NCBI GenBank assembly: GCA_963169645.1
Contig: CAUJCO010000004.1
Location: 93,595 to 157,594, forward strand
Direction of reading: 5' to 3'
From: Bacteroidota bacterium
GTDB lineage: Bacteria > Bacteroidota > Bacteroidia > Chitinophagales > JADIYW01
Length of the DNA stretch: 64,000 nucleotides
The position numbers and the translations under genes are program-made. Shown piece by piece: positions 1 through 10,250 of the stretch. The notes under the pieces were generated by a model that saw nothing but the letters and a program-made list of their open reading frames with translations, was not told the DNA's origin and searched no databases. The first letter of the stretch is position 1. Each line of letters begins with the position of its first letter.

Positions 1-795
1 AGACCATCCATCACAGAGTTTATTACTGGAAGAACAATGGGACAAGATTGTGAAATTTTAGCACAAAAATTTGGTGTTACTCGTGAAGAGCAAGATAATT
101 TTGCAGCTGCATCGCATCAAAATGCCGGAAAAGCACAAGAAGCCGGATTATTAGATGATGTTATCGACGTACAATTACCACCTAACTTCACTCCTATTTC
201 AAAAGATAATGGTGTGCGTGGTGATACTACCGTAGAAAAAATTTCTAAATTAAAACCAGCTTTTGATAAATATGTAGGAACTATTACAGCTGCGAATGCT
301 TCTTTCTTAACAGATGGTGCAACTGCTGTTTTATTAACATCAGAAGATAAAGCAAAAGAATTAGGTTTAAAACCAAAAGCAGAAATCGTTGACTATGCTT
401 TCACGGGCGGCGACTTATACGAAGAATTATTATTAGGACCGGCTTATTCCATTGCTGCCGTATTAAAATCAACCGGTTTAACGATTGACGATATTGATGT
501 ATTTGAAATTCACGAAGCATTTGCAGGACAAGTTTTAGCCAATATAAACGCATTAAAATCTGCAGAATGGTGCAAAAAACAATTAGGCTTAGATAAACCA
601 ATTGGACAAATTCCATTAAACAAAGTAAATGCTTGGGGTGGCTCATTATCCATTGGTCATCCATTTGGTGCTACAGGTGGTCGTTTGCTTACAATGGCAG
701 CAAATCGTTTACAAAAAGACGGTGGAAAATATGCATTATTGGCTGCTTGTGCTGCCGGTGCACACGGTCATGCAATGATTATCAAAAAATATTAA
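1..795 (+). CDS. fadI: Acetyl-CoA C-acyltransferase (FadI/HADHB-type 3-ketoacyl-CoA thiolase), 3' part
   Basis: The reading frame is open to the window edge, so the N-terminal part, including the first catalytic Cys, lies outside; an internal ATG at 37 is not the true start. It catalyses the thiolytic last step of beta-oxidation. Visible thiolase motifs are HEAFAGQ, GHPFGATGGR (catalytic His) and the C-terminal CAAGAHGHA (second catalytic Cys). The stretch NAWGGSLSIGHPFGATGGR resembles the mitochondrial trifunctional-protein beta subunit and FadI rather than short-chain AtoB thiolases. The partner alpha subunit fadJ follows 83 bases downstream on the same strand, the usual beta-alpha order of a fatty acid oxidation complex. 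Confidence 0.92.
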   Translation, partial: RPSITEFITGRTMGQDCEILAQKFGVTREEQDNFAAASHQNAGKAQEAGLLDDVIDVQLPPNFTPISKDNGVRGDTTVEKISKLKPAFDKYVGTITAANASFLTDGATAVLLTSEDKAKELGLKPKAEIVDYAFTGGDLYEELLLGPAYSIAAVLKSTGLTIDDIDVFEIHEAFAGQVLANINALKSAEWCKKQLGLDKPIGQIPLNKVNAWGGSLSIGHPFGATGGRLLTMAANRLQKDGGKYALLAACAAGAHGHAMIIKKY

Positions 796-810
796 TAAAG
801 TATTGTGTGC

Positions 811-847
811 ATAGTGATGAGTAAATAGAAATATGACTCATCACTAT
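811..847 (+). promoter_or_regulatory. 12-bp inverted repeat between fadI and fadJ
   Basis: ATAGTGATGAGT at 811-822 is exactly complementary to ACTCATCACTAT at 836-847, with a 13-base loop. No T-run follows, so it is not a standard terminator. A hairpin in the intercistronic mRNA could set stability or the ratio of thiolase to FadJ. The role is inference. Confidence 0.5.
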
Positions 848-878
848 CACTATAATTATCACTATAACCACAATTTAT

Positions 879-3074
879 ATGGCAACTCTAAAAAGAGAAG
901 ATTTTTTATCAATTGAAAAAAATCCGAATGGTGTTTGTACGATTTGGATGGACCAAAAAAATGAGAAAATAAATAAAATTGGACCTGATTTAGTGGAACT
1001 TTTTAATGAAGTTTTTTCTGAATTAGATCAAGATGATTCCATTAAAGCATTTGTATTAAGCAGCAAGAAAAAAGATTTTATTGCTGGTGCAGATATCGAC
1101 GCATTTAAAAAAGTACAAAAGCCGGGCGATTGGAAACCCATTTCAATAAAAGGACATGCTAGCTTAAATCGAATTGAAAAATCTAAAAAGCCGATTGTTG
1201 CTGCTATTCACGGCAATGCATTAGGCGCAGGTTTAGAAATTGCATTGGCTTGTCATGCACGTATTTTATCTAATGACAAATCTACAAAACTTGCTTTGCC
1301 TGAAGTAAAATTAGGTTTGTTACCAGGCGGCGGTGGTACGCAGCGTTTACCTCGTTTAGTAGGTTTGCAAGCTGCATTAGATATGATGCTTACCGGTAAA
1401 AATGTGTTTGCAATGCCGGCTTTAAAAATGGGATTAGCCGACAAAGTAGTACATGTAACGGCCTTGCAAAAAGCAGCACAAAAATTTGCATTGGAATTAG
1501 TAGAAAAACCAATTGTACGGGAAAGAAACGAAATAAATTTAGATACTTTAAAAGCTGGTTTTCCCTCTTTACAAAAAGCGGTTACCAACTTGGTGTTAGA
1601 AGCACCTTTGGTAAATAAAATTGTGTTTGACCAAGCAAGAAAAATGGTAGACAAACAAGCACATGGCAATTATCCTGCACTTTACAAAATTTTGGAATGT
1701 GTGGAAATTGGTTGGAACCAAGGTTTAGAAAAAGGCTATGCTGCTGAAGTAGAAAAATTTGAGGAGTTAATTTTATCTCCTGTTTCTCGTCAGTTAATCA
1801 ATATTTTCTTTGCTATGACGGATAAAAAGAAAAATCCTTACGACGAAAAATTGATTAAGAAAGTACATCGCGTAGGTATGATTGGTGCCGGATTTATGGG
1901 TGCCGGCATTGCCGAAGTTTCTATGAATGATGATATGCATGTTTTGTTGAAAGACATCAACCAAGACATGATTTCATCTGCATACAAAACCATCTACAAC
2001 AACTACAATAAACGTGTTTCTAAAAAAGCAATGACCAAAATTGAATTGGAAGAAAGAATGGCGTTGCTTTCCGGAAGTTTAAATTACGAAGACTTAGACA
2101 ACCAAGAAATTATAATTGAAGCGGTTTTTGAAGATTTGAAATTAAAACAAAACATCTTAAAAGATGTAGAAAACAATGCCAAACCAAACACCATTTTTGC
2201 AAGTAATACTTCTGCATTACCATTGCGATTTATTGCAGAAAAAGCAAAAAATCCGGAATTGGTAATTGGTATGCACTACTTCTCTCCTGTTCCGAAAATG
2301 CCATTATTGGAAATTGTAAAAACAGATAAAACGGCAGATTGGGTTATTGCTACTTGCTATGATGTAGGTGTGCGTCAAGGAAAAACAGTAATTGTGGTAA
2401 AAGATGGACCTGGTTTTTATACCACACGTATTTTAGCACCATTAATGAATGAAGCTCAATTATTGTTAGATGAAGGTGGCGACATCTTACAAATCGATAA
2501 AGAGATGAATTTATTCGGGTTCCCTGTTGGTCCGATTACCTTAGCAGATGAAGTTGGTATTGATGTCGGTGCACACATTATGAGTGGTGAATTGATGGAA
2601 GAATTATTGTCTTCTCGTCCGAAATTTAAAGTAAGCAAAACTCTTTTAGAAATTTCAAAAGCCGGTTATAAAGGCAGAAAAAATAAAAAAGGTTTTTACA
2701 AATACGATGAAAAAGGTAAAAAAGTTTCCGGTCAAGTAGATGCTGAAATTTACAACTATTACGGTGGTAACAAACGCACTAAAATGGATGCCAATGACAT
2801 ACATATGCGTTGTGCTTTTGCAATGGTAAACGAAGCCGCATTGTGCTTGCAAGAAGGTATCATCGAAAGTCCGTTAGATGGTGATATAGGTGCTGTATTT
2901 GGTTTAGGATTTCCACCATTCCGTGGTGGTCCGTTCCGTTATATTGACGAAATTGGAGCTCAAAAAGCAGTAGATATTTTGAACGATTTAACTGCTCGTT
3001 TTGGAGAGCGTTTTGAACCGGCTCAAATATTAATTGATTACGCAAAAAGTGGTAAGAAATTTTACAATAAGTAA
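879..3074 (+). CDS. fadJ: Fatty acid oxidation complex alpha subunit (enoyl-CoA hydratase / 3-hydroxyacyl-CoA dehydrogenase)
   Basis: A 731-residue bifunctional enzyme for the hydration and NAD-linked dehydrogenation steps of beta-oxidation. The N-terminal crotonase domain (about 1-190) keeps both catalytic glutamates: E120 in GAGLEIALA and E142 in LPEVKLGLLPGGGGTQRLP. The dehydrogenase part starts near residue 330 with the Rossmann motif GAGFMGAG, followed by GMHYFSPVPKMPLLEIV and KDGPGFYTTRILAP. The C-terminal helical domain contains FGFPVGPITLADEVGID. Length is normal for FadB/FadJ. It starts at ATG with no clear ribosome binding site, as is usual in this phylum. It pairs with the thiolase just upstream. 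Confidence 0.95.
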   Translation: MATLKREDFLSIEKNPNGVCTIWMDQKNEKINKIGPDLVELFNEVFSELDQDDSIKAFVLSSKKKDFIAGADIDAFKKVQKPGDWKPISIKGHASLNRIEKSKKPIVAAIHGNALGAGLEIALACHARILSNDKSTKLALPEVKLGLLPGGGGTQRLPRLVGLQAALDMMLTGKNVFAMPALKMGLADKVVHVTALQKAAQKFALELVEKPIVRERNEINLDTLKAGFPSLQKAVTNLVLEAPLVNKIVFDQARKMVDKQAHGNYPALYKILECVEIGWNQGLEKGYAAEVEKFEELILSPVSRQLINIFFAMTDKKKNPYDEKLIKKVHRVGMIGAGFMGAGIAEVSMNDDMHVLLKDINQDMISSAYKTIYNNYNKRVSKKAMTKIELEERMALLSGSLNYEDLDNQEIIIEAVFEDLKLKQNILKDVENNAKPNTIFASNTSALPLRFIAEKAKNPELVIGMHYFSPVPKMPLLEIVKTDKTADWVIATCYDVGVRQGKTVIVVKDGPGFYTTRILAPLMNEAQLLLDEGGDILQIDKEMNLFGFPVGPITLADEVGIDVGAHIMSGELMEELLSSRPKFKVSKTLLEISKAGYKGRKNKKGFYKYDEKGKKVSGQVDAEIYNYYGGNKRTKMDANDIHMRCAFAMVNEAALCLQEGIIESPLDGDIGAVFGLGFPPFRGGPFRYIDEIGAQKAVDILNDLTARFGERFEPAQILIDYAKSGKKFYNK

Positions 3075-3160
3075 AATAATGAAGTAATGTAGTAATGAAA
3101 TAATATGTAGATGGCCGATTGAAAAATCTTACTACGTAACTTTACTACTTTATACCATAA

Positions 3161-3206
3161 AAAAATGCGCATTTGTTTTCATTTTTGATTACTTATGCGC
3201 ATTTTT
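3161..3206. terminator. Hairpin terminator downstream of fadJ
   Basis: AAAAATGCGCAT (3161-3172) and ATGCGCATTTTT (3195-3206) form a perfect 12-bp stem with a 22-base loop, with a T-rich end on one side and an A-run on the other. It could act in both directions, ending fadJ and the convergent gene at 3373-4740. The rest of 3075-3372 holds short 8-bp repeat remnants (3078-3110) and a second copy of CGCATTTGTTTTCATTTT near 3279. Confidence 0.6.
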
Positions 3207-3372
3207 ATTTTATAGATTCAAAATATTAGTAATTATTGATGTTTTTAGAATGCAAAAAATCTCATTTTATTTTTCCTGTTCGCATTTGTTTTCATTTTAA
3301 AATTTACCACTAAGTGCTAAAGTCATTCTAATAGAAATGGGAATTATTTTTAGTTGTAAAAAATCTTACTAC

Positions 3373-4740
3373 TTACATCTTAAAAAATGCGACGGCATTT
3401 TCTACAAACCAGTCGTACTCCGCAATTTGTTTTAAATCTTTTAATTCATTAAGAAATTCATCTAAAGTGAGCTTATCGTTGTTTAATAATTTAATAGAGA
3501 ATTTTAAAAAGTTTTTATTATTTAACAAGTAGTGTTCATTAATTTCTTTGTTGGTATAAATGAATTTTTTAAACGCATTCAACGAGCTATCTAGAATATC
3601 AAAATAACTGGCATCATTTAGATACAACATCAAATACGTTTTGATTAATAATCTACGAGAACTAAGCTTGTAAAACACATCTCTAAATCGCACACTACTC
3701 AATAAGCGCAATACTTCATCGTAATTATTTTTATAAAAAAGTACATGTGCATAGTTGTACTGAAAGACGTCGTTTTGTACTGATTTTAAAAGTTTTTTCT
3801 TATACTCTACAATAAAATTTTCTACATAATCTAACGCACCTAAACGCAATCCAACAGTACATAAATTTTTATAGGTTGCCACAGAAATCTCGCCATTCTC
3901 TTCTAAAATTAAATTGTTTTCAATCAGGAATTTATATAAATTAAAAAGGTTGGCAACAAAAGGCTTAGATTTATTATTAATTTTATGAATACAATAATTG
4001 ATGAGTATAACCGTACATATTTTTAATTCAGCAGCAGCAATGACTGATTTATTAGCAGAAACTAAATCAAAACAAACATAAAATAATGCTTCGTCGTTTG
4101 TTTTAAATAATTCCGATATCTGAAGATGTATTTTGTATAATAAATTATTGGGTTCGTTATATACAATTTCACTTTTTAAATCCGTAACGCTTAAGTTATT
4201 TATTCGCTGCAAATTGGTATTATAAAAATTGTTCAAGTTGTCGTACAAAACTTGATAATTACCAAACCTACTATTGTCTAACAATCTCCTTTCAATATGT
4301 AATTCTTCGAGTAAAAATTTTTTAAAATACGTTTGGCTGTCTTCATTTACTAATATTGATTCTGAAATTGATTTCCATTCTGTGTCAAAATGTTTGGTTA
4401 GATTATTATGTAAATAAAAATTGGCGATTGCAAAACGCTGAAAAAATTTATCGGATTCGCAATGTTCATTTATGATGGCTTTTTCTAAGTATTTGAGTAA
4501 TTCCGACATCCATTTCAGCATTTTTTTTTCATCATAATTTTCTGCAGAAATAACAGTAAATGCAAGCTCTTTTGTTAGTGCTGTATTGTGTAAATTATTT
4601 GGATAATAAGACAAGATATAATTAAATAACTTTCCAATCGGATGCGATTCTTTATTATCGAAGACTAAATTTTTATTTATGAATTGAATATGTGCTTTAT
4701 TCAAATTACTAAACAAATCAACTAATTTGGATTGTTGCAT
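3373..4740 (-). CDS. Hypothetical helical protein (455 aa)
   Basis: I do not recognise a family. The 455-residue product has no signal peptide or clear membrane segment and is rich in Asn, Lys and Leu. It appears to be almost entirely alpha-helical, with repeated patterns such as LFNLYKFLIENN and YNYAHVLFYKNNYDEVLRLL that suggest TPR-like or other helical-hairpin repeats. A cytoplasmic scaffold role is possible but unproven. The ATG at 4740 begins MQQSKLVDLF. It stands alone, convergent with fadJ and divergent from the lipoprotein gene at 5030. Confidence 0.75.
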   Translation of the reverse strand: MQQSKLVDLFSNLNKAHIQFINKNLVFDNKESHPIGKLFNYILSYYPNNLHNTALTKELAFTVISAENYDEKKMLKWMSELLKYLEKAIINEHCESDKFFQRFAIANFYLHNNLTKHFDTEWKSISESILVNEDSQTYFKKFLLEELHIERRLLDNSRFGNYQVLYDNLNNFYNTNLQRINNLSVTDLKSEIVYNEPNNLLYKIHLQISELFKTNDEALFYVCFDLVSANKSVIAAAELKICTVILINYCIHKINNKSKPFVANLFNLYKFLIENNLILEENGEISVATYKNLCTVGLRLGALDYVENFIVEYKKKLLKSVQNDVFQYNYAHVLFYKNNYDEVLRLLSSVRFRDVFYKLSSRRLLIKTYLMLYLNDASYFDILDSSLNAFKKFIYTNKEINEHYLLNNKNFLKFSIKLLNNDKLTLDEFLNELKDLKQIAEYDWFVENAVAFFKM

Positions 4741-5029
4741 AGCATAAAACTAAAAAAATAATGGGATAAAATATACATAATTAAAAAAAACAACCGGAAT
4801 AAACCGCAAAAAAGGTAACAAGCTCAATATATTAATAATCAATATTTTAGATTGCAAAAAATAGCCTATTCAACAATACGATGTTCAAATTTAGGGGTAG
4901 AAAAGTAGATAAATGTAATTGGAAACATCTTCTTTATTCTACAATTTTACATCATAAAAAAAAGAAAATGGATAGTTGGGCAACCATAAAGGAAAATCCA
5001 TATATTACAAACTAAACAAAATTTGAATT

Positions 5030-5395
5030 ATGAAACAGTTTTTATTAATTATCACTTGTGCATTATTATTTTCTTGTTCAAAAGAAGATAAATTACCAGA
5101 TAATAAATTTAGTTTTGAGTCGGTAAAAGGTGGCATTAATCCGGTTACTACAAAAGGATTTCTTAGTATTATTTGGAAAGATAATTCTAATACAAATTGG
5201 AAACTATTTGTAAAATCAACGGCCGGCGATATCATTAAAAATGAAACGGTAGATATTAATGAAACAGTAATTACCGGACTTGATTTAGATGTTACATATA
5301 TTATATCGGTAAAAGGCGAACAAGATAGCACACAATCCGGAACCTTTAATGCACGAATTGCATCTCAAGGAGATGTTGAAGTAGGTCCATTTTAA
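5030..5395 (+). CDS. Small lipoprotein with a beta-rich (fibronectin III-like) domain
   Basis: A 121-residue product with a classic lipoprotein signal: a hydrophobic N-terminus ending in LLFSC, so Cys16 is the likely lipidated residue, followed by SKEDK. The mature part alternates short beta-strand-like segments (TVDINETVITGLDLDVTYIISVKGE), resembling half of a fibronectin type III fold. No enzyme motif is seen. It is probably an envelope lipoprotein of unknown role, next to another small lipoprotein gene at 5514. Confidence 0.75.
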   Translation: MKQFLLIITCALLFSCSKEDKLPDNKFSFESVKGGINPVTTKGFLSIIWKDNSNTNWKLFVKSTAGDIIKNETVDINETVITGLDLDVTYIISVKGEQDSTQSGTFNARIASQGDVEVGPF

Positions 5396-5513
5396 AAAAC
5401 AGCCTTACTTCTTCGGTAACAACATCCTGTAAATTCATTTATTAACAAAAAAAAATGTATAACGAATATACACTGGACATTTATTTCTTTAATCAAAAAT
5501 AAAATCACATAAA

Positions 5514-6143
5514 ATGAAGACTTTAATTAAATCTCCGATTATGAAAATTCAATTGATACTACTATCAATGCTATTTTCAACCTTTACATTAATGAATTCC
5601 GGATGTACGCCAACAACACCGTCACCCGGAACACCTTGCGATACAACGAATTCTAAGTTTAAACACCTCTTTGATTCGCTGGCACTTTTACCGCCTTATT
5701 TAGTTGATACAACATACGATTCAGAAATACATGAATACTCATTTACGGTTTCAAGTACTCAAACGTTATGTAAAATAGGCTATGAAAGTCAGGCAGGCTT
5801 AACCGGTCCAACAATTATGGAACTAAGAGATAGTACTACAAATACTACATTATTTAGCATGTCTTGTACTTTTAGTACAACTACAACAAGTTATGTATCT
5901 GTTACATCAATGCCTACTTTAACACCCGGAAAAATATATACCATTAAAAGAATTATTCCTAACACCAGCTACTCTTTATTTAATCAGATAATCGGAAGAA
6001 TGCTAAAATCTTCGACAGGGTCTGGTGGTATTACTTTTCCGTTTTCATATAACGGTCTCACCATTGTAGGTTCTAAGTTTTATCAAAATGCAGGCTATCA
6101 ACAAGATTTTGGAATACCATATATCGACATTGTTTTCCAATAA
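5514..6143 (+). CDS. Lipoprotein of unknown function
   Basis: A 209-residue product with a lipoprotein signal ending TLMNSGC. Translation may start at the first ATG (5514) or at the ATG at 5541 (MKIQLILLSML), which gives a more typical short signal peptide. The mature region is Thr/Ser-rich and beta-rich, with segments such as TPGKIYTIKRIIPNTSY that suggest a jelly-roll or carbohydrate-binding-like beta sandwich. The function is not recognised. A clear terminator follows at 6171-6192. Confidence 0.75.
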   Translation: MKTLIKSPIMKIQLILLSMLFSTFTLMNSGCTPTTPSPGTPCDTTNSKFKHLFDSLALLPPYLVDTTYDSEIHEYSFTVSSTQTLCKIGYESQAGLTGPTIMELRDSTTNTTLFSMSCTFSTTTTSYVSVTSMPTLTPGKIYTIKRIIPNTSYSLFNQIIGRMLKSSTGSGGITFPFSYNGLTIVGSKFYQNAGYQQDFGIPYIDIVFQ

Positions 6144-6170
6144 ACTGTTTTCATAACTCCATGAATCGAG

Positions 6171-6192
6171 AGGCAACTTCTTTAAGTTGCCT
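6171..6192 (+). terminator. Rho-independent terminator
   Basis: AGGCAACTT (6171-6179), a 4-base loop, then AAGTTGCCT (6184-6192) followed by a T-rich tail. It ends the lipoprotein gene at 5514-6143. Confidence 0.8.
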
Positions 6193-6262
6193 TATTTATT
6201 TTAATAGATAGAACTGAAAATCATAGTATTGTTCTATATTTTGAAAAGTATTAGATTAATAG

Positions 6263-6270
6263 TATTTTTG
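6263..6270 (+). promoter_or_regulatory. -7 box of the M23 peptidase gene
   Basis: TATTTTTG fits the Bacteroidota -7 consensus TAnnTTTG and lies 13 bases before the ATG at 6284, which predicts a very short 5' leader. Confidence 0.5.
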
Positions 6271-6283
6271 AGTACTTGATTGT

Positions 6284-7255
6284 ATGAAACGAGACAAATA
6301 TTTTTACAATCCAAATACGCTGAAATACGAAAAATACAAGCTCAGTATAGGGCAACGTATTTTACGGGTTACGGGCTTTTTTACATCTGCATTCTTTTTT
6401 GGTTTTTTGGCGATGATTTTTGGCTATAGTGCTTTCGATAATCCGGAAGAACAAAGTCAGAAAAATGAAATCCGTAAGATGGAAGAAAAATATGACATCT
6501 TAGATAAACGATTAGATGAACTATCAAAAGTGTTACAAGAGTTAAGCGACAAAGACGACAATATTTATCGCGTTATTTTTGAATCTGAACCTATACCGGA
6601 AGAACTACGAAATGGTGGCATCAACAAATCAAAAATTTATGCCGAACTTAAAAATTTACCGGAAGCAAAAATCATCAGTTCCACGTTAGCTAAATTAGAA
6701 TCTTTAGAAAAAAAAGCTTTTGTACAATCCAAATCGTACGATCAATTAGTAAAATTGATAAAAAGTAAAGAATTGATGTTGGCAAGCATTCCTGCCATAC
6801 AACCAATTTCCAATAAAGACTTAAAACGCATTGCCTCCGGATTTGGATATCGCATTGACCCTGTTTATAAAACACCACGCATGCATGCCGGTTTAGATTT
6901 CTCTGCAGAAACCGGAACACCAGTATATGCAACCGGCGATGGTATCGTTGAAATTGCAGGTGCACAAGGTGATGGCTACGGAAATAAAGTTGTTATCAAT
7001 CATGGTTATGGTTACGAAACTTTATACGGACACAACAGCCGTGTTTTAGTGCATGCAGGTGAGAAAGTGAAGCGTGGACAAACCATTGCGTTAGTAGGCA
7101 GCACCGGAAAATCAACCGGACCGCATTGTCATTACGAAGTATGGAAAAATGGAATTAAAATAGATCCGGTTAATTATTTCTTTAATGATTTAACACCACA
7201 ACAATACGATCAATTATTGAAAATTGCCGAGCAAAGTAACCAAGCGTTTGATTAG
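6284..7255 (+). CDS. M23 family metallopeptidase (LytM-type endopeptidase)
   Basis: A 323-residue membrane-anchored cell wall hydrolase. Residues about 24-48 form a transmembrane segment, followed by a Lys/Glu-rich coiled coil (about 58-165) and a C-terminal M23 domain. Zinc ligands are visible as H201 and D205 in MHAGLDF and H283 in GPHCHYE, with H281 and the His of LYGHNS as the catalytic histidines. The architecture matches periplasmic peptidases that cleave peptidoglycan cross-links or activate other hydrolases. A MerR-like regulator gene follows 67 bases downstream. Confidence 0.93.
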   Translation: MKRDKYFYNPNTLKYEKYKLSIGQRILRVTGFFTSAFFFGFLAMIFGYSAFDNPEEQSQKNEIRKMEEKYDILDKRLDELSKVLQELSDKDDNIYRVIFESEPIPEELRNGGINKSKIYAELKNLPEAKIISSTLAKLESLEKKAFVQSKSYDQLVKLIKSKELMLASIPAIQPISNKDLKRIASGFGYRIDPVYKTPRMHAGLDFSAETGTPVYATGDGIVEIAGAQGDGYGNKVVINHGYGYETLYGHNSRVLVHAGEKVKRGQTIALVGSTGKSTGPHCHYEVWKNGIKIDPVNYFFNDLTPQQYDQLLKIAEQSNQAFD

Positions 7256-7322
7256 AGTAGTGAGTAGTGAGTATTAAGTATAAAGTATAATCATAAATCT
7301 GAAATCATAAATTAAAACAACA

Positions 7323-7661
7323 ATGCCGTACAAAGACAAAGAAATAGAGAAAATGTATTTTAGCATTAGTGAAGTAGCTAAACAATTTAATGTGGCTGCA
7401 TCCTTAATTCGATTTTGGGAATCTGAGTTTGATATTTTAAAACCTAGAAAAACTCAAAAAGGCAATCGACTTTATTCTAAAAAAGATATTGAGAATTTTA
7501 GACTTATTTATCATTTAGTAAAAGAAAAAGGATATACCTTAGATGGTGCGAAAAAGAAACTAAAAGAAGGTATAGGCGAAAACACCAACAATCATGCAGA
7601 AATAATTAGTAAGCTAAAAAATATTCGTCAGTTTTTACAAACCATGTACAACGAGTTATAA
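7323..7661 (+). CDS. MerR family transcriptional regulator
   Basis: A 112-residue product that is mostly a MerR winged helix: FSISEVAKQFNVAASLIRFW, then the wing (RKTQKGNRLYSKKDIENF) and a helix (YHLVKEKGYTLDGAKKKLKEG). There is only a short C-terminal helix and no effector domain, as in the small MerR-like proteins common in Bacteroidota that often sit beside M23 peptidases. The target is unknown. The gap before it carries the dispersed repeat AAATCTGAAATCATAAATTA. Confidence 0.88.
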   Translation: MPYKDKEIEKMYFSISEVAKQFNVAASLIRFWESEFDILKPRKTQKGNRLYSKKDIENFRLIYHLVKEKGYTLDGAKKKLKEGIGENTNNHAEIISKLKNIRQFLQTMYNEL

Positions 7662-7727
7662 ATAAATTGCATCTTATAAATAAACAAACAGCATACGATT
7701 TTTATCATCATAATTAATACAACACCA

Positions 7728-8294
7728 ATGAAATACAATAAAAGATGGCTTCCTTATTTTATTTTTAGCATCTTGCTTGTTTCAATATTTGCGTGTAAAA
7801 ACAACTCAAATGGCGAAAATCAAAATGCCACTTCGCCCTATTTTAAAGAATTCATTCATCCAAATAATGATGCTGTATTTCGTGCTGTATCTTTTAATTT
7901 AGATGCTGATGCAGTAAAAAAGTTAGAAACGGCAAAACTATATGAAACTACTTCCGATCATTTGTTTTATGAATTATCGTTTCCGAAAGACACTTCATTG
8001 TTTGTAGAATATGCCAATTTACAATATTTCTTTAATGCCAATAATCAATTAGATATAATAACTGCCGATGTTTTCTTGAATGATGCTGTACAAGAAGAAA
8101 AATTAATTCAAGCATTAAAATCTTATTTTGATGACAATTATAAATCTATCAAAAATGAGAATGGAAATTTCCCGATGTGGAAAGCAACTGCTTATGATAA
8201 AAAAGCAGATAAAGAATTGGATTACACGATTGCATTAAAAGATAATCCGGATGATTTTGGCGTTAGCTTAGAATTTTTATTGAGTGAAGAATAA
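7728..8294 (+). CDS. Lipoprotein of unknown function
   Basis: A 188-residue product with a signal sequence ending SIFAC, so Cys23 is the probable lipidated residue, followed by an Asn-rich tether (KNNSNGENQN). The mature part mixes helix and strand and has no motif I recognise. It is convergent with parE, with only 3 bases between the two stop codons. Confidence 0.75.
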   Translation: MKYNKRWLPYFIFSILLVSIFACKNNSNGENQNATSPYFKEFIHPNNDAVFRAVSFNLDADAVKKLETAKLYETTSDHLFYELSFPKDTSLFVEYANLQYFFNANNQLDIITADVFLNDAVQEEKLIQALKSYFDDNYKSIKNENGNFPMWKATAYDKKADKELDYTIALKDNPDDFGVSLEFLLSEE

Positions 8295-8297
8295 TGC

Positions 8298-10163
8298 TTA
8301 AGCTTCTACCAATTCTTCTTCCTTAATTTCATCCTTTTCTATTTTCAAATTTTCAATAATAAAACTTTGTCTATCCGGTGTATTTTTTCCCATATAATAC
8401 TCCAATAATTGCTCAATACTTTGATTGTTCTTTAATACAACCGGCTCCAACCGTATATTTTCACCAATAAATTGTCCAAATTCGTTGGGAGAAATTTCAC
8501 CCAATCCTTTAAATCGTGTAATTTCCGGCTTGCCTTTTAATTTATCAATGGCTTGTAATTTTTCTTGTTCCGAATAGCAATATATCGTTTCTTTTTTATC
8601 CCGTACACGGAACAATGGTGTTATCAAAACATACAAGTGACCTTTCTTCACTAAATCAGGAAAAAATTGCAAGAAAAATGTCATCAACAATAATCGAATA
8701 TGCATACCATCCACATCCGCATCGGTTGCAATCACTACATTGTTGTATCGTAAATTATCTACGTCTTCTTCAATGTCTAATGCGTGTTGCAATAAATTAA
8801 ATTCTTCGTTTTGATATACAATTTTCTTTGTCAAACCATAACAATTCAATGGTTTACCACGTAAAGAAAACACGGCTTGTGTCAACGGGTTTCTGGCTTT
8901 TGTGATAGAACCGGAAGCAGAATCACCTTCGGTGATAAACAAAGTAGTGGCGGCGTGTAATTCATTTTTTTCATCGGTGTAATGCACTCTACAATCGCGT
9001 AATTTTTTGTTGTGTAAGTTGGCTGATTTTGCTCTTTCGTTTGCCAACTTACGTATGCCGGATAAATCTTTTCTTTCTCTTTCAGATTGTTGAATTCGTT
9101 TCAATAATGCTTCGGCGACTGTGGCATTTTTATGCAAAAACGAATCTAATTTATCTTTGATAAAATCATTCACAAACGATTTCAAACTGGGTCCATTTTC
9201 CCACATATTTTGTGAGCCCAATTTTGTTTTGGTTTGCGATTCAAAAACAGGCTCTTGTACACGCACTGCAATAGCACCAACAATTGCTTGTCGGATGTCA
9301 GCTGCATCAAATTGTTTTTTATAAAATTCACGGATAGTTTTTACGATAGCTTCTTTAAACGCTGCTAAGTGCGTTCCACCTTGAGTTGTATATTGTCCAT
9401 TCACAAATGAATAATATTCTTCGCCGTATTGACTGTTATGTGTCAATGCAATTTCGATATCATTATCTTTTAAGTGAATAATAGGATAACGGAGTTCTGC
9501 TTCATTAGTTTTCTTGGTTAATAAATCTTTCAACCCATCTTTAGAAACAAATTTTTCACCATTAAAATGTATGGTTAAACCGGAATTTAAATAGGCATAA
9601 TTCCATAATTGTTCTTCAATAAATTCGGCAACAAAATGGAAATTTTTGAAAATAGAATTATCTGCTTGAAATTGAAATTTAGTACCGTTGCGTTCTGTTG
9701 TTTTAGCAATTTTATGGTCGTTCACCAATTCGCCTTTATCAAACTCAGCTATTTTTATTTCACCATCACGTACAGACTCTACACGAAAATATGTTGACAA
9801 AGCATTTACCGCTTTAGTACCTACACCATTTAAGCCAACCGACTTTTGAAATGCTCTGGAATCATATTTTCCGCCTGTATTAATTTTGGAAACGCAATCT
9901 ATTACAGCACCTAATGGAATACCACGACCATAATCTCGAACGGTAACCATTTTATCTTTTATGTGTATTTCAATATTTTTTCCGTGTCCCATCACAAATT
10001 CATCGATGGAATTATCCACTATTTCTTTTAACAACACATAAATTCCATCGTCCGGTGCAGAGCCATCTCCTAATTTTCCTATGTACATTCCGGGACGCAA
10101 GCGAATATGCTCTTTCCAATCCAATGAGCGGATATTGTCTTCGGTGTATTGTATTTCAGCCAT
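8298..10163 (-). CDS. parE: DNA topoisomerase IV subunit B
   Basis: A 621-residue GHKL ATPase/TOPRIM type II topoisomerase subunit that decatenates chromosomes together with ParC. The ATPase domain shows [16 protein letters not shown] and [14 protein letters not shown]. The TOPRIM domain shows [11 protein letters not shown] and [17 protein letters not shown]. The N-terminus ([30 protein letters not shown]) and the length are typical of Bacteroidota ParE rather than GyrB. parC is not in the window. A good promoter lies at 10198-10227. Confidence 0.93.
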   Translation of the reverse strand: MAEIQYTEDNIRSLDWKEHIRLRPGMYIGKLGDGSAPDDGIYVLLKEIVDNSIDEFVMGHGKNIEIHIKDKMVTVRDYGRGIPLGAVIDCVSKINTGGKYDSRAFQKSVGLNGVGTKAVNALSTYFRVESVRDGEIKIAEFDKGELVNDHKIAKTTERNGTKFQFQADNSIFKNFHFVAEFIEEQLWNYAYLNSGLTIHFNGEKFVSKDGLKDLLTKKTNEAELRYPIIHLKDNDIEIALTHNSQYGEEYYSFVNGQYTTQGGTHLAAFKEAIVKTIREFYKKQFDAADIRQAIVGAIAVRVQEPVFESQTKTKLGSQNMWENGPSLKSFVNDFIKDKLDSFLHKNATVAEALLKRIQQSERERKDLSGIRKLANERAKSANLHNKKLRDCRVHYTDEKNELHAATTLFITEGDSASGSITKARNPLTQAVFSLRGKPLNCYGLTKKIVYQNEEFNLLQHALDIEEDVDNLRYNNVVIATDADVDGMHIRLLLMTFFLQFFPDLVKKGHLYVLITPLFRVRDKKETIYCYSEQEKLQAIDKLKGKPEITRFKGLGEISPNEFGQFIGENIRLEPVVLKNNQSIEQLLEYYMGKNTPDRQSFIIENLKIEKDEIKEEELVEA

Positions 10164-10197
10164 AATCTTCTAAACTTAAGTGTAACAATTATTACAG

Positions 10198-10227
10198 CAA
10201 ATGTATTATTCTACTTTAGCATTTCAA
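10198..10227 (-). promoter_or_regulatory. Promoter of parE
   Basis: On the minus strand, TTG (10225-10227), a 19-base spacer and TACATTTG (10198-10205) match the Bacteroidota consensus TTG-N19-TAnnTTTG. The box is 34 bases before the parE ATG. Confidence 0.65.
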
Positions 10228-10250
10228 GTGGATTTTTTCCACAAAAAGCT

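Noticed and set aside
1253..1669. Antisense open frame within fadJ, and many similar long frames opposite other genes
   Set aside because: They are shadows of real genes, with Cys/Phe/Ile-biased composition and no recognisable domains.
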